Assembly: GCA_022360355.1 (NCBI GenBank)
Contig: JAKSCY010000434.1
Coordinates: forward strand, 1-29,232
Direction: 5' to 3'
DNA length: 29,232 nucleotides
From: Chlorobiales bacterium
GTDB lineage: Bacteria; Bacteroidota; Chlorobiia; Chlorobiales; Chlorobiaceae
How positions within the stretch are numbered: position 1 is the first letter of the stretch; each line of letters starts with the position of its first letter. The notes below the pieces were generated by a model. That model saw only the letters and a list, made by a program, of their open reading frames with translations, made no database searches and was not told where the DNA came from. Position numbers and translations under genes: made by a program. This document shows, in pieces, positions 15,042 to 24,676 of this stretch.

Positions 15042-17156
15042 ATGGCACGGCAAGTTGGATTAGCGAATGTTCGCAATATCGGTATCATGGCACATATTGA
15101 TGCCGGAAAAACAACAACCACAGAGAGGATTTTGTATTATACCGGGCGTCTTCACAGGATGGGGGAGGTTCATGATGGCGGCGCTACGATGGACTGGATG
15201 GAGCAGGAGAAAGAACGGGGCATTACTATAACCTCTGCGGCGACGACCTGTTTCTGGGTTCCGAAGATCGGAAACTTCCAGGATGCCAAGCATCGCATCA
15301 ATATTATCGATACTCCCGGTCATGTTGATTTTACTGTCGAGGTTGAGCGTTCGCTGAGAGTGCTTGACGGAGCTGTTGCGCTGTTCTGTGCTGTCGGTGG
15401 TGTCGAGCCCCAGTCCGAGACTGTCTGGCGCCAGGCGAACAAGTACAAGGTGCCGAGAGTTGCATATGTGAACAAGATGGATCGTGTCGGTGCTGATTTC
15501 TTCGCGGCTGTAAAGGCGGTAAGAGAGCGTCTCGGTGCCAATCCGGTTCCTATCCAGATCCCGATCGGTCAGGGCGAGATGTTTGCCGGTGTTGTCGATC
15601 TTATTCGTATGAAGGGGATTATTTACGATAAAGAGGATGGCAGTACCTATGAAGAGGTTGAAATTCCTCATGATCTTGAGAGCGAGGCCAAGCACTGGCG
15701 AATCAATATGCTGGAGGCTGTTTCCGAACTGGATGAAACGCTTCTCGAAAAATATCTCGAAGGTGAGAATATAACGGAAGAAGAGGTGCGCAAGGTTTTG
15801 CGCCAGGCCACTCTTGACGGAACTATTATTCCTGCATTGTGCGGATCCTCTTTCAAGAACAAGGGTGTTCAATTCATGCTCGATGCCGTCATCGAGTATC
15901 TTCCTTCTCCGGTCGATGTTGGTGCGGTTGCGGGTCATCATCCTTCGAATGATGCAGAGATCAGCCGGGAGCCGAAAGATGAGGAGCCGTTTGCGGGTCT
16001 TGCATTCAAAATTGCGACGGACCCTTTTGTCGGCAAGCTTACCTTTTTCCGGGTCTATTCGGGTGTTCTCAAGGCAGGCAGCTATGTTCTGAATACGGTT
16101 ACCGGGAAGAAAGAGCGTATCGGCAGGTTGATGCAGATGCATTCCAACAAGAGGGAGGAGCGTGACGCGGTATATGCCGGGGATATTGCTGCGGCTGTCG
16201 GGTTGAAGGATGTCAAGACGGGGGATACGCTTTGTGACGAGAACAAGCCTATCGTCCTTGAAAAGATGGTGTTTCCTGAACCGGTTATCCAGATCGCTAT
16301 CGAGCCGAAGACGAAGGCTGATTCGGACAAGCTTGGCCTTTCGCTGTCAAAGCTTGCCGAGGAAGACCCGACATTCAGGGTTTCATCCGATGAAGAAACG
16401 GGTCAAACGCTTATTGCCGGCATGGGTGAGCTTCACCTCGAGGTGCTGGTGGACAGGTTGAAACGGGAGTTCAAGGTCGAGGCCAACATCGGACAGCCCC
16501 AGGTTGCCTACCGTGAAACCATTCGTTCTGCAGTTGATCACGAAGGGAAGTTTGTCCGGCAGTCCGGTGGTAAAGGTCAGTTTGGTCTGGTCAATATCAA
16601 GGTTGAGCCTCTTGAGGAAGGGAAAGGATATGAGTTTGTCGATGCAGTCAAGGGCGGTGTTGTTCCTAAAGAGTATATCCCGGCTGTGTCAGCCGGTATT
16701 CAGGAGGCAATGAAGGATGGTGTTGTTGCCGGCTATCCTGTACAGGACGTAAAGGTGACCCTTTACGACGGTAAATATCATGAGGTTGACTCATCTGAAA
16801 TGGCATTCAAAATTGCAGGTTCCATCGGTTTCAAGGGTGCTGCAAGAAAAGCCAACCCGGTTTTGCTTGAGCCGATCATGAAGGTTGAGGTTATTACGCC
16901 TGAGGAATATCTGGGAGATGTGATGGGCGATCTTTCGAGCCGTAGAGGTCATATCGAAGGTATGGGCGAGCGGGCCGGCGCACAGTTCGTCAAAGCCAGA
17001 GTGCCGCTGTCCGAGATGTTTGGATACTCGACAATTCTCCGTTCAATGACCCAGGGAAGGGCGAATTATACTATGGAGTTTGAGTGTTACAATGAGGTGC
17101 CGAAGAATATTGCGGAGGCTCTTCAGGAGAAAAACGTAGCCAAGGATGCTGAGTAA
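15042..17156 (+). CDS. fusA: Translation elongation factor G
   Basis: The 704 residues are a full-length EF-G. The GTPase motifs are AHIDAGKT (17-24), DTPGH (90-94) and NKMD (144-147), with the switch region [16 protein letters not shown]. Domains II to V follow; domain IV is recognisable from the segment [16 protein letters not shown] and domain V from [21 protein letters not shown] drives tRNA-mRNA translocation and, with RRF, ribosome recycling. It lies 28 bases after rpsG and 74 bases before tuf, in the usual str order. Nothing is missing or unusual. Confidence 0.98.
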   Translation: MARQVGLANVRNIGIMAHIDAGKTTTTERILYYTGRLHRMGEVHDGGATMDWMEQEKERGITITSAATTCFWVPKIGNFQDAKHRINIIDTPGHVDFTVEVERSLRVLDGAVALFCAVGGVEPQSETVWRQANKYKVPRVAYVNKMDRVGADFFAAVKAVRERLGANPVPIQIPIGQGEMFAGVVDLIRMKGIIYDKEDGSTYEEVEIPHDLESEAKHWRINMLEAVSELDETLLEKYLEGENITEEEVRKVLRQATLDGTIIPALCGSSFKNKGVQFMLDAVIEYLPSPVDVGAVAGHHPSNDAEISREPKDEEPFAGLAFKIATDPFVGKLTFFRVYSGVLKAGSYVLNTVTGKKERIGRLMQMHSNKREERDAVYAGDIAAAVGLKDVKTGDTLCDENKPIVLEKMVFPEPVIQIAIEPKTKADSDKLGLSLSKLAEEDPTFRVSSDEETGQTLIAGMGELHLEVLVDRLKREFKVEANIGQPQVAYRETIRSAVDHEGKFVRQSGGKGQFGLVNIKVEPLEEGKGYEFVDAVKGGVVPKEYIPAVSAGIQEAMKDGVVAGYPVQDVKVTLYDGKYHEVDSSEMAFKIAGSIGFKGAARKANPVLLEPIMKVEVITPEEYLGDVMGDLSSRRGHIEGMGERAGAQFVKARVPLSEMFGYSTILRSMTQGRANYTMEFECYNEVPKNIAEALQEKNVAKDAE

Positions 17157-17230
17157 GTGAGAGAGAATGGCAGTAGCAAGTGTATTTTTTGTACTAACAA
17201 CAACAGTTAACCGATAGAGGGAGACGAGAT

Positions 17231-18412
17231 ATGGCAAAAGAGGTCTACAAAAGGGAGAAACCCCATGTCAATATTGGTACCATCGGTCACGTCGATCATG
17301 GTAAAACAACGCTGACAGCGGCGATTACATCAGTGCTTGCAAAAACTGGAATGGCGGAACAGCGTGAATTCGGGGACATCGACAAGGCTCCGGAAGAAAG
17401 AGAGCGTGGTATAACTATATCGACCGCTCACGTAGAGTACCAGACCGACAAGCGTCACTATGCGCATATCGACTGTCCCGGTCACGCCGACTATATTAAA
17501 AACATGATTACCGGTGCCGCACAGATGGACGGGGCAATCCTCGTTGTTGCCGGTACCGACGGCCCTATGCCGCAGACCCGTGAGCACATTCTGCTTGCGC
17601 GTCAGGTGAATGTTCCTGCGCTTGTGGTATTCCTTAACAAGGTTGACATTGCTGATCCGGAACTTCTCGAACTGGTTGAGCTTGAACTTCGTGAGCTTCT
17701 TTCCGAATACGAGTTTCCTGGTGACGACATTCCGATTATCAAGGGGTCTGCGCTGAAGGCTCTCGAAGGTGACGCGGAAGCTGAAAAAGCCATTATCGAG
17801 CTGATGGACGCTGTTGACAACTACATCCCTGAACCGGTTCGTGATGTCGACAAACCGTTCCTGATGCCTGTGGAAGATGTGTTCTCCATCTCGGGTCGTG
17901 GCACTGTCGGTACAGGCCGTATCGAGAGTGGTATTGTCAAGATCAACGAGGAAGTTGAGCTTGTCGGTATCAAGCCTACCAGAAAAACAGTTGTTACCGG
18001 TATCGAGATGTTCCAGAAGACGCTTGACGAGGGGCAGGCCGGCGACAATGCAGGTCTCCTGTTCAGAGGTGTTGACAAGGATGAGATCGAGCGCGGTATG
18101 GTTGTTGCCAAACCCGGCTCCATTACACCGCACACCAAGTTCAAGGCAGAGGTGTACATCCTGAAAAAAGAAGAGGGTGGCCGCCATACTCCGTTTTTCA
18201 ACAATTATCGCCCGCAGTTTTATTTCAGAACCACCGACGTGACCGGTGCCGTCACTCTTCCGGAAGGTGTCGAAATGGTCATGCCCGGCGACAATCTGTC
18301 GATTGAGGTTGAGCTTATTGTGCCGATCGCTATGGATGAAAACCTGAGGTTTGCTATCCGCGAGGGTGGTCGTACTGTAGGCGCCGGTACCGTAACCCAG
18401 ATTATCGAGTAA
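17231..18412 (+). CDS. tuf: Translation elongation factor Tu
   Basis: The 393 residues are a full-length EF-Tu with GHVDHGKT (19-26), DCPGH (81-85) and NKVD (136-139). EF-Tu with GTP delivers aminoacyl-tRNA to the ribosome. A GGGAG lies close upstream of the ATG. In domain II the nearly invariant TGRIERG reads TGRIESG: S233 here aligns, allowing for one missing residue and the removed methionine, with Arg233 of mature E. coli EF-Tu. The codon is AGT, one base from CGT. It is the last gene of the str part; a terminator-like hairpin begins 22 bases after its stop. Confidence 0.98.
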   Translation: MAKEVYKREKPHVNIGTIGHVDHGKTTLTAAITSVLAKTGMAEQREFGDIDKAPEERERGITISTAHVEYQTDKRHYAHIDCPGHADYIKNMITGAAQMDGAILVVAGTDGPMPQTREHILLARQVNVPALVVFLNKVDIADPELLELVELELRELLSEYEFPGDDIPIIKGSALKALEGDAEAEKAIIELMDAVDNYIPEPVRDVDKPFLMPVEDVFSISGRGTVGTGRIESGIVKINEEVELVGIKPTRKTVVTGIEMFQKTLDEGQAGDNAGLLFRGVDKDEIERGMVVAKPGSITPHTKFKAEVYILKKEEGGRHTPFFNNYRPQFYFRTTDVTGAVTLPEGVEMVMPGDNLSIEVELIVPIAMDENLRFAIREGGRTVGAGTVTQIIE

Positions 18413-18433
18413 GGTGCGGATACTGTTCGCAGT

Positions 18434-18467
18434 GGGGCGGGGCATAGCAGCTCGCCCCTTTTTTATT
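18434..18467 (+). terminator. intrinsic terminator-like hairpin between tuf and rpsJ
   Basis: GGGGCG at 18434-18439 pairs with CGCCCC at 18453-18458, directly followed by six T and ATT. An alternative stem GGGGC/GCCCC shifted inward is also possible. It lies after the tuf stop and before the rpsJ start, so it could end or reduce transcription from the str promoter, leaving the S10 part with its own promoter or with readthrough. Confidence 0.7.
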
Positions 18468-18494
18468 CTAAACATTGAAAGAGGATTAAGACAA

Positions 18495-18806
18495 GTGGCT
18501 GTTCAGCAAAAGATCAGAATAAAGCTAAAGTCCTACGATCATAGTCTGGTGGACAAGTGGGCCGTCAAGATTATCGATGTGGTGAAGCAGACGGATGCTA
18601 TCATCTTCGGTCCTATCCCGTTGCCGACCAAAACTCATGTGTACACCGTCAACCGGTCCCCGCATGTTGACAAGAAGTCCAGAGAGCAATTTGCTTTTTC
18701 ATCACACAAGAGATTGATCGAGATAATGAATCCTACCGGCAGGACAATTGATATGCTGATGAAGCTTGAGCTTCCGAGCGGTGTGGATGTTGAAATAAAG
18801 TCTTAA
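18495..18806 (+). CDS. rpsJ: 30S ribosomal protein S10
   Basis: The 103 residues match S10: [20 protein letters not shown], then [20 protein letters not shown] and a C-terminal [12 protein letters not shown]10 is in the 30S head; in other bacteria it is also NusE in transcription antitermination complexes. The frame is open back to 18414, but that would run through the terminator hairpin; the GTG at 18495 gives the family's normal N terminus, with AGAGG about 10 bases upstream. It starts the S10 part of the cluster, and rplC follows after 24 bases. Confidence 0.96.
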   Translation: MAVQQKIRIKLKSYDHSLVDKWAVKIIDVVKQTDAIIFGPIPLPTKTHVYTVNRSPHVDKKSREQFAFSSHKRLIEIMNPTGRTIDMLMKLELPSGVDVEIKS

Positions 18807-18830
18807 CGAAAATTGAAAAGCAAAGAGGAA

Positions 18831-19460
18831 ATGGCGGCGATTCTTGGTAAAAAAATAGGTATGACCAGCATATATAATGAGAACCGCGAAGCGGAACCAT
18901 GTACGGTCATCCAGGCCGGACCCTGTTTTGTTTCACAGGTTAAAACAGCCGACAATGACGGTTATGAGGCATACCAGCTGAGCATAGGTGAAAGGAAAGA
19001 GGCGAAAGTTTCCAAACCCCTGAGGGGGCATTTTGCAAAAGCGGGAATTACTCCCGGTTACAAGATGGCCGAGTTTGGTAAGGATGTTATGGGGGTTGAG
19101 CTTGAGCAGGGCAGCCCTGTAAGTGTTGAGATGTTCCGTGAGGGAGAGATGGTCGATGTTCGTGGAGTTTCGAAAGGTAAAGGGTTTGCCGGTGTGGTCA
19201 AGCGCCATAATTTCGGCGGCGGTTCGAGAACTCATGGCCAGTCGGACAGGCTGCGCGCGCCCGGTTCGGTTGGCGGTGCTTCCGATCCATCGCGTACCTT
19301 CAAAGGGACAAAAATGGCTGGGCGTATGGGCGGCAAGACCGTCAAGGTGAGAGGGCTGGAGATCATGAAGGTGATACCGGAATCGAATCTTCTTGTTGTT
19401 AAAGGTGCTGTTCCGGGTGTGAAAAACTCCTATGTGCAGATTGTTTCTTCAAACAAGTAA
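18831..19460 (+). CDS. rplC: 50S ribosomal protein L3
   Basis: The 209 residues match L3: [20 protein letters not shown] at the start, [20 protein letters not shown] and [20 protein letters not shown] in the long loop that reaches the peptidyl-transferase centre, and [18 protein letters not shown] after it. A TTG at 18813 is in frame, but the ATG at 18831 has AGAGG just upstream and gives the standard N terminus. L3 is one of the first proteins to bind 23S rRNA. Confidence 0.97.
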   Translation: MAAILGKKIGMTSIYNENREAEPCTVIQAGPCFVSQVKTADNDGYEAYQLSIGERKEAKVSKPLRGHFAKAGITPGYKMAEFGKDVMGVELEQGSPVSVEMFREGEMVDVRGVSKGKGFAGVVKRHNFGGGSRTHGQSDRLRAPGSVGGASDPSRTFKGTKMAGRMGGKTVKVRGLEIMKVIPESNLLVVKGAVPGVKNSYVQIVSSNK

Positions 19461-19479
19461 AAGGTGATTACAGGGAAGC

Positions 19480-20106
19480 ATGGAACTTAAAGTTTTAAAT
19501 ACAGGCGGCTCGGAAACCGGTGAGGTCGTCACGCTGGCCGACAGTGTTTTTGCTGCGGAGGTGTCGGAGCATGCCATGTATCTCGATGTTAAGTCCATCA
19601 TGGCAAACAGGCGTCAGGGTACGCATAAGGTGAAAAACCGTTCCGAAGTCAGGGGCGGTGGTAAAAAGCCTTACAGGCAGAAAGGTACCGGTCATGCCAG
19701 ACAGGGTTCAACCCGCTCGCCTCTGATGGTGGGTGGTGGATCGATCTTCGGTCCCGAGCCACGCGACTATGGCCTGAAGATTAATAAAAAGGTTAAGCGT
19801 CTTGCGCGGTGTTCGGCGTTGACGAGCAAAGCCGGTGAAGGCAGGATTGTTGTCGTCGAAGATTTCGTGTTCGACCAGATAAAGACAAAACAGATGGCGG
19901 AGATACTGAAAAATCTCGGTCTCGATAGCAAAAAGACGCTTATGTTGATGCCGGAGCATAGCGATACCGTTGTCAAGTCGGGAAGAAATATCTCCGGGCT
20001 GAATGTTGTTGTGGCGGACAAGGCGTCTACATATGACATACTTGACAGCCAGACGGTGCTTATGCAGAAGACTGCACTGAAGAAGATTGAGGAAACACTG
20101 GGTTAA
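19480..20106 (+). CDS. rplD: 50S ribosomal protein L4
   Basis: The 208 residues match L4 (L4/L1e family), with the exit-tunnel loop [20 protein letters not shown] and [19 protein letters not shown], followed by the globular domain ending in LKKIEETLG. In E. coli L4 also represses its operon by acting on the S10 leader; no comparable leader structure is recognisable before rpsJ here, so that control is not assumed. It starts 19 bases after rplC with AGGGAAG upstream of the ATG. Confidence 0.97.
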   Translation: MELKVLNTGGSETGEVVTLADSVFAAEVSEHAMYLDVKSIMANRRQGTHKVKNRSEVRGGGKKPYRQKGTGHARQGSTRSPLMVGGGSIFGPEPRDYGLKINKKVKRLARCSALTSKAGEGRIVVVEDFVFDQIKTKQMAEILKNLGLDSKKTLMLMPEHSDTVVKSGRNISGLNVVVADKASTYDILDSQTVLMQKTALKKIEETLG

Positions 20107-20137
20107 CCACAGTAGAGACAGCAAAAAAGAGGTGTTT

Positions 20138-20467
20138 ATGAGAAATCCGTTATTGCAGCCCTGGCTTACAGAAAAAAGCACACGATTGACCGAGCAGCAG
20201 GGTCAGTATGCTTTCAAGGTCAAGGCAAATGCCGATAAGACAGATATCAAAAGAGCGATTGAAGAAAAGTTCGGGGTTGAAGTGAGATCGGTCCGTACAG
20301 CAAACTGCCTGGGGAAAACCAAGAGGCAGTACACCCGAAAAGGACTGATTGCAGGAAAGAAAAACAACTGGAAAAAGGCTGTCATCACACTCGGGGAAGG
20401 ACAGGTAATCGATTATTATTCCGGTTCGACTGACCAGGGAGAAGAAAAGAAATCCAATAAAGGTTAG
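20138..20467 (+). CDS. rplW: 50S ribosomal protein L23
   Basis: The 109 residues match L23: [40 protein letters not shown], and a [20 protein letters not shown] loop. L23 lies at the tunnel exit and is the docking point for trigger factor and SRP. The frame extends back to 20087, overlapping rplD, but the ATG at 20138 follows a good AAGAGG and gives the standard start. The C-terminal tail of about 20 residues, rich in Glu, Lys, Ser and Gly, makes it slightly longer than the roughly 100-residue family norm. Confidence 0.96.
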   Translation: MRNPLLQPWLTEKSTRLTEQQGQYAFKVKANADKTDIKRAIEEKFGVEVRSVRTANCLGKTKRQYTRKGLIAGKKNNWKKAVITLGEGQVIDYYSGSTDQGEEKKSNKG

Positions 20468-20480
20468 ACAATAGTTTACA

Positions 20481-21320
20481 ATGGCGATTAGGAAATTAGG
20501 CCCAGTTACACCGGCATCAAGGTATCTATCATACTCCAAGTTCGAGGAGGTCACCAAAAGCAAACCTGAAAAAAGTCTGCTTGCGCCCCTGAAAAAATCG
20601 GGCGGAAGAAACCGTGCAGGGCGTATCACTTCCCGGCACAGAGGGGGTGGGCACAAGCGTTTTTATCGTATCATCGATTTCAAGCGCAATAAGGACAATG
20701 TTCCGGCAAGGGTTGCGGCAATTGAGTACGATCCAAACCGTTCATCGAGAATTGCATTACTTCATTATGCGGACGGTGAAAAGCGTTATATCCTTGCCCC
20801 GAAAGGATTGCAGGTTGATGATATGCTGCAGAGTGGCGAAAGAGTAGAAGTCAGGGTTGGTAATTCCATGCCGCTGAAAAACATTCCGCTTGGTACCGAT
20901 GTACACAACATCGAAATGAAGCAGGGCAAGGGTGGCCAGATGGTGCGCTCGGCAGGTGCATTTGCCGTGCTTGCCGCTAAAGAGGGGGACCATGCTACCC
21001 TGAAGCTTCCGTCCGGTGAAATCCGCAAGGTTCGAATAGAGTGCCGCGCGACTATCGGCGGTGTCGGTAATGACGATCATGAAAATATTGTGCTCGGCAA
21101 GGCAGGCAGGAGCCGCTGGCTCGGAATCAGGCCACAGACAAGAGGTATGGCGATGAACCCTGTCGATCACCCTATGGGCGGCGGTGAAGGTAGATCGAAG
21201 TCAGGCGGCGGTCGCAAGCATCCGAAGTCACCGTGGGGCCAGATTGCAAAAGGCATGAAAACCAGGAATAAAAAGAAGGCATCGGGCAAGCTGATCGTTC
21301 GGGGCCGTAAAGCGAAATAA
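20481..21320 (+). CDS. rplB: 50S ribosomal protein L2
   Basis: The 279 residues match L2 at standard length: the N-terminal [20 protein letters not shown], the RNA-binding [20 protein letters not shown], and the C-terminal [21 protein letters not shown]2 is needed for subunit association and peptidyl-transferase activity. The loop reads DHPMGGGEG where proteobacteria have DHPHGGGEG; I associate the Met form with Bacteroidetes and Chlorobi, so it is a lineage marker rather than a defect. It starts 13 bases after rplW. Confidence 0.98.
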   Translation: MAIRKLGPVTPASRYLSYSKFEEVTKSKPEKSLLAPLKKSGGRNRAGRITSRHRGGGHKRFYRIIDFKRNKDNVPARVAAIEYDPNRSSRIALLHYADGEKRYILAPKGLQVDDMLQSGERVEVRVGNSMPLKNIPLGTDVHNIEMKQGKGGQMVRSAGAFAVLAAKEGDHATLKLPSGEIRKVRIECRATIGGVGNDDHENIVLGKAGRSRWLGIRPQTRGMAMNPVDHPMGGGEGRSKSGGGRKHPKSPWGQIAKGMKTRNKKKASGKLIVRGRKAK

Positions 21321-21353
21321 AAAGGGAAGCAATAAAACAAGCAGAGAGAGAAT

Positions 21354-21650
21354 ATGCCAAGATCACTTAAAAAAGGGCCGTTTATCGAAAGCAAGCTGGA
21401 AAAGCGGATTCTTGAGATGAACAGCAAGGGTGAGAAAAAAGTGGTGAAGACCTGGTCAAGAAGCTCGATGATATCACCTGAATTTGTCGGTCATACCATT
21501 GCAGTGCATAACGGTAAATCACATATTCCCGTGTATGTCAGTGAGAATATGGTAGGACACAAGCTGGGTGAATTTGCTCCGACGAGAACCTATCGCGGCC
21601 ACGCCGGCGGTAAGTCTGAAAAAGGCGGATCAGCACCCAGGAAAAAGTAA
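21354..21650 (+). CDS. rpsS: 30S ribosomal protein S19
   Basis: The 98 residues match S19: [39 protein letters not shown], and [20 protein letters not shown]19 forms a pair with S13 in the 30S head, near the A-site tRNA and bridge B1a. The length is slightly above the 92-residue norm because of a basic, glycine-rich tail. AGAGAG precedes the ATG. It follows rplB after 33 bases. Confidence 0.97.
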   Translation: MPRSLKKGPFIESKLEKRILEMNSKGEKKVVKTWSRSSMISPEFVGHTIAVHNGKSHIPVYVSENMVGHKLGEFAPTRTYRGHAGGKSEKGGSAPRKK

Positions 21651-21679
21651 ACAGAATAATGCGGAAAGGTTAAGGAGAC

Positions 21680-22033
21680 ATGCAAGCTAAAGCAGTATTA
21701 CGGCACACGCCGACATCGCCCAGAAAAATGCGCATTGTGGCGGGTCTTGTTCGCGGAAAACAGGTTGACCAGGCAAAGGCGATCCTGATGAACTCGACAA
21801 AAGCCGCATCCCGCAACGTAATGCAGACACTCAAGTCTGCGGTTGCAAACTATACCCAGAAGAACCCTGACGACAGGGCTGGTGACAATGACTTGTTTAT
21901 CAAGGAGATATTTGTCGACGAGGGACCGACCATAAAACGCATGCTTCCAGCCCCTATGGGCCGTGCGTACAGGATTCGCAAGCGTTCGAACCATTTGACG
22001 ATAGTTGTCGATAAGGTTAATCCAGTACAATAA
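21680..22033 (+). CDS. rplV: 50S ribosomal protein L22
   Basis: The 117 residues match L22: [20 protein letters not shown] at the start, [12 protein letters not shown] in the middle, and the long tunnel hairpin with [20 protein letters not shown] and [14 protein letters not shown]22 lines the constriction of the exit tunnel with L4; the hairpin is intact, with no deletion of the kind linked to macrolide resistance. AAGGAG precedes the ATG at good spacing. Confidence 0.97.
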   Translation: MQAKAVLRHTPTSPRKMRIVAGLVRGKQVDQAKAILMNSTKAASRNVMQTLKSAVANYTQKNPDDRAGDNDLFIKEIFVDEGPTIKRMLPAPMGRAYRIRKRSNHLTIVVDKVNPVQ

Positions 22034-22055
22034 ATAAACTAACAAGGAGCTAACA

Positions 22056-22814
22056 TTGGGTCAGAAAGTTCATCCTACTGGATTCAGATTAGGGATAATT
22101 AAGGACTGGACATCAAGGTGGTATGATGATGGGCCGGTAATTGCCGAGAAACTCAGGCAGGATCAGGTTATCCGTAACTATGTCGGCGCACGTCTGAAGA
22201 GAGAGCGTGCAGGTGTTGCAAGGATCGTTATCGAGCGTACGACAAAGCATATCAAGATCAATATTTTTGCTGCGCGCCCGGGTGCGGTGGTTGGCAGAAA
22301 AGGAGAGGAGATTAACAATCTTTCTCAGGAGCTGAGCCGTATCACCGGCAAGGAAGTGAAAATAGACGTTGTCGAGGTTGTCAAACCTGAGGTCGAGGCC
22401 CAGCTTATTGGAGAAAATATCGCTTACCAGCTTGAGAACAGGGTTTCTTTCCGGCGTGCCATGAAGCAGGCTATTCAGCAGGCGATGAGAGCCGGTGCCG
22501 AAGGTATCCGCATTCGTTGCGCAGGAAGGCTCGGTGGTGTCGAGATCGCCCGTGCGGAGCAGTATAAAGAGGGCAAGATTCCGTTGCATACCCTTCGGGC
22601 AAATGTCGATTATGCAAGTGTAACCGCTCATACAATCGCCGGTGCCATCGGTATCAAGGTATGGGTTTATAAAGGAGAGGTTCTCATCCAGCGCATCGAT
22701 GCCGTTGAAGAGGAGGAGATGAAGAAGATCAGGGAGCGCAGAAGTGAACAGAGATCGAGAGGCGGCAGGGATTCCCGTAACAGAAGGCGCCGCAGGCCGA
22801 AGAAAACCGCTTGA
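22056..22814 (+). CDS. rpsC: 30S ribosomal protein S3
   Basis: The 252 residues match S3: [20 protein letters not shown] at the start, a KH domain with [14 protein letters not shown], and the C-terminal [20 protein letters not shown] and [18 protein letters not shown]3 forms part of the mRNA entry channel. The start is TTG at 22056, supported by AAGGAG seven bases upstream and by the universal GQK N terminus; no ATG is available. The last 30 residues are an Arg-rich tail ([17 protein letters not shown]), longer than in E. coli. Confidence 0.97.
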   Translation: MGQKVHPTGFRLGIIKDWTSRWYDDGPVIAEKLRQDQVIRNYVGARLKRERAGVARIVIERTTKHIKINIFAARPGAVVGRKGEEINNLSQELSRITGKEVKIDVVEVVKPEVEAQLIGENIAYQLENRVSFRRAMKQAIQQAMRAGAEGIRIRCAGRLGGVEIARAEQYKEGKIPLHTLRANVDYASVTAHTIAGAIGIKVWVYKGEVLIQRIDAVEEEEMKKIRERRSEQRSRGGRDSRNRRRRRPKKTA

Positions 22815-22865
22815 GACAGGGACGGATAAGAACTTTACAATCAGAAAAAGAATGGAGTTGCCGGT

Positions 22866-23285
22866 ATGTTAATGCCGAAGAGAGTTAAACATAGAAAAGT
22901 TCAACGCGGCAGGATGAAAGGCAATGCGCAGCGTGGAACAACGATTACCTTTGGTTCATATGGATTGAAAGCTCTTGAGCCTGCATGGATAACCAGTCGT
23001 CAGATTGAAGCTGCACGTGTTGCGATGAACAGATATATGAAGAGGGATGGGAAAATCTGGATCAGAATTTTTCCCGACAAACCGGTGACCAAAAAGGCTG
23101 CGGAAACGCGTATGGGGTCAGGTAAAGGTACTCCGGAGTTCTGGGTTGCTGTTGTCAGACCAGGCAGGATCATGTTCGAGGCTGACGGCGTTCCGCCGGA
23201 GATCGCTACGGAAGCTTTCAGGCTGGCAGCCAAGAAGCTGCCGATCAAGACAAAGTTTATTGTTCGGCCCGATTTCGAGGGGTAA
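22866..23285 (+). CDS. rplP: 50S ribosomal protein L16
   Basis: The 139 residues match L16: [58 protein letters not shown], and a C-terminal [16 protein letters not shown]16 helps position tRNA in the A and P sites and is a late assembly protein. The start at 22866 gives the MLMPKR form common in bacteria; the ATG two codons later is possible but less usual. It follows rpsC after 51 bases. Confidence 0.97.
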   Translation: MLMPKRVKHRKVQRGRMKGNAQRGTTITFGSYGLKALEPAWITSRQIEAARVAMNRYMKRDGKIWIRIFPDKPVTKKAAETRMGSGKGTPEFWVAVVRPGRIMFEADGVPPEIATEAFRLAAKKLPIKTKFIVRPDFEG

Positions 23286-23311
23286 TGTGCTAAACAGAGT
23301 GAGAATTTACC

Positions 23312-23518
23312 ATGAAAAAGCAAGAAATAGCAGCAAAGAGCAAGCAGGAACTCGTCGATAGCATCAGAGAACTGGAAGACCGGCTTGCGGACCTGGCATT
23401 TTATAAGGTTATCGAGCCGCCGCAGAATCCGATGGTGTTTCGCAATTCCCGCCGTGATATTGCGAGGATGAAAACCAGGTTGCGCCAGCTTGAAATGGAG
23501 GAAGGCATCGAGGCCTGA
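23312..23518 (+). CDS. rpmC: 50S ribosomal protein L29
   Basis: The 68 residues form the two-helix L29 pattern: KKQEIAAKSKQELVDSIREL, then ADLAFYKVIEPPQNPMVFRN and the closing helix RRDIARMKTRLRQLEME. L29 sits beside L23 at the tunnel exit. The middle segment LADLAFYKVIEPPQNP differs from the usual LFNLRFQ-type wording, but the gene position between rplP and rpsQ makes the call secure. The start codon is ATG with no strong Shine-Dalgarno. Confidence 0.93.
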   Translation: MKKQEIAAKSKQELVDSIRELEDRLADLAFYKVIEPPQNPMVFRNSRRDIARMKTRLRQLEMEEGIEA

Positions 23519-23571
23519 AGCGTGCTGCAAGGGGTTAATCAAAGGGAGAAACTTAAAACCGGAAAACTGCA

Positions 23572-23841
23572 ATGGCAAAAAGCGCAGAAGAGAGAAGTCG
23601 CAAGAAAAGCTGGGTAGGCAAAGTTGTCAGTGATAAAATGGACAAGGCTATAGTCATAGTCATTGAGCGCAGGGTTCAGCATCCAGTCTATAAGAAATAT
23701 TTCAAGAAAACAACACGTCTGATGGCTCATGACCAGAACAATGAGGCTGGCATAGGCGATATTGTGAAGGTTACGGAGTGCAGGCCGCTCAGTAAAAGAA
23801 AAAGCTGCAGACTGGTTGAAGTTGTTGAGAAGGCAAAGTAA
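23572..23841 (+). CDS. rpsQ: 30S ribosomal protein S17
   Basis: The 89 residues match S17: [60 protein letters not shown], and [16 protein letters not shown]17 is an OB-fold protein that binds 16S rRNA early in body assembly. The length is normal. It starts 53 bases after rpmC, with AAAGGGAG about 20 bases upstream, too far to act well as a Shine-Dalgarno. Confidence 0.96.
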   Translation: MAKSAEERSRKKSWVGKVVSDKMDKAIVIVIERRVQHPVYKKYFKKTTRLMAHDQNNEAGIGDIVKVTECRPLSKRKSCRLVEVVEKAK

Positions 23842-23882
23842 ACTTGATTTCCAATTTCATATTTAATAAAGGTTGAAGTACG

Positions 23883-24251
23883 ATGATCCAGAAAGAGACA
23901 AATCTGGTTGTAGCCGATAACAGCGGCGCTAAAAAAGTTCGGTGCATACATGTGTTCGGTGGTACGGGAAGGCGCTACGCCGGTCTTGGGGATCAGATAA
24001 TGGTAACCGTAAAAGCGGCTGTTCCCGGTGGAGTTGTCAAGAAAAAAGAGGTGACAAAGGCCGTTGTGGTTCGTTGTGCCAAGGAACAGAGAAGGAAAGA
24101 TGGTTCATATATTCGTTTTGACGAGAATGCCGTTGTGCTGCTCAATGCACAGGATGAGCCTCGTGGAACGCGTATTTTCGGGCCTGTTGCAAGAGAGTTG
24201 AGGGACAGGAAGTATATGAAGATAGTTTCTCTGGCCCCGGAGGTGTTGTAG
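23883..24251 (+). CDS. rplN: 50S ribosomal protein L14
   Basis: The 122 residues match L14: [67 protein letters not shown], and [21 protein letters not shown]14 lies at the subunit interface and contacts 16S helix 14 (bridge B8). The length is exactly typical. A tRNA-Gly gene begins 16 bases after the stop, separating rplN from rplX, which it normally precedes directly. Confidence 0.98.
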   Translation: MIQKETNLVVADNSGAKKVRCIHVFGGTGRRYAGLGDQIMVTVKAAVPGGVVKKKEVTKAVVVRCAKEQRRKDGSYIRFDENAVVLLNAQDEPRGTRIFGPVARELRDRKYMKIVSLAPEVL

Positions 24252-24267
24252 ACAGGGAAACGTAAAA

Positions 24268-24340
24268 GCGGGAGTAACTCAGCTGGTAGAGTCACAGCCT
24301 TCCAAGCTGTTGGTCGCGGGTTCGAGTCCCGTCTCCCGCT
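24268..24340 (+). tRNA. tRNA-Gly (anticodon UCC)
   Basis: A complete 73-base cloverleaf can be folded. The acceptor stem GCGGGAG pairs with CTCCCGC. The D stem ACTC pairs with GAGT around a loop with GG. The anticodon stem ACAGC/GCTGT encloses CTTCCAA, giving anticodon TCC (reads GGA and GGG). The T stem GCGGG/CCCGT encloses TTCGAGT. The discriminator is T, normal for glycine, and the 3' CCA is not encoded (the next bases are CATG). It lies on the same strand as the ribosomal genes, between rplN and rplX, with 16 bases before it and 34 after. No own promoter or terminator is apparent, so it is probably cut from the ribosomal-protein transcript by RNase P and 3' nucleases. Confidence 0.95.
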
Positions 24341-24374
24341 CATGATTTTGTGAAATATATCTCTAAGATGAAAC

Positions 24375-24617
24375 ATGAAAACAGGTATTAAACAGGTTAG
24401 GCTGCATGTAAGGAAAAACGACACTGTTGTTGTTATTGCAGGTAACGACAAAGGGAAGACAGGGAAGGTGCTGAGAGTGTTTCCCCAGAAGAACAGGGTG
24501 ATCGTCGAAGGGGTGAATATCAGAAAGCGTCATGTACGCCCGTCACAGACACATCCTCAGGGAGCTATTGTCGAGCGTGAGTTCCCGATACATGCTTCGA
24601 ATGTAAAGAAGAGTTAA
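24375..24617 (+). CDS. rplX: 50S ribosomal protein L24
   Basis: The 80 residues match L24 with its KOW motif: [60 protein letters not shown], and IHASNVKK. L24 starts 50S assembly at the 5' end of 23S rRNA. The length is at the short end of the family but complete. The ATG at 24375 is used because the ATG at 24368 is out of frame. The leader is short and begins right at the 3' end of the tRNA, so tRNA processing would set the 5' end of this message. Confidence 0.96.
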   Translation: MKTGIKQVRLHVRKNDTVVVIAGNDKGKTGKVLRVFPQKNRVIVEGVNIRKRHVRPSQTHPQGAIVEREFPIHASNVKKS

Positions 24618-24676
24618 TCAGTTCATGAATCACTGCAGGATGACCAAGACCATTCTGCGTAATGTTACAGAGGAAG

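Noticed and set aside
15060..16142. Minus-strand 360-residue frame opposite fusA
   Set aside because: The plus strand encodes a full EF-G here; the antisense frame has no family resemblance and is open only because of codon bias.
17330..18475. Minus-strand 381-residue frame opposite tuf
   Set aside because: It mirrors the highly biased tuf codons and also runs through the tuf-rpsJ hairpin; no domain is recognisable.
18414..18494. Longer S10 frame starting right after tuf
   Set aside because: It would translate the terminator hairpin and add 27 non-conserved residues; GTG at 18495 gives the standard S10.
23993..24451. Minus-strand 152-residue frame containing RDSNPRPTAWKAVTLPAELL
   Set aside because: This wording is the well-known false protein made by translating the antisense of a tRNA; it lies across the tRNA-Gly gene and the genes on either side.
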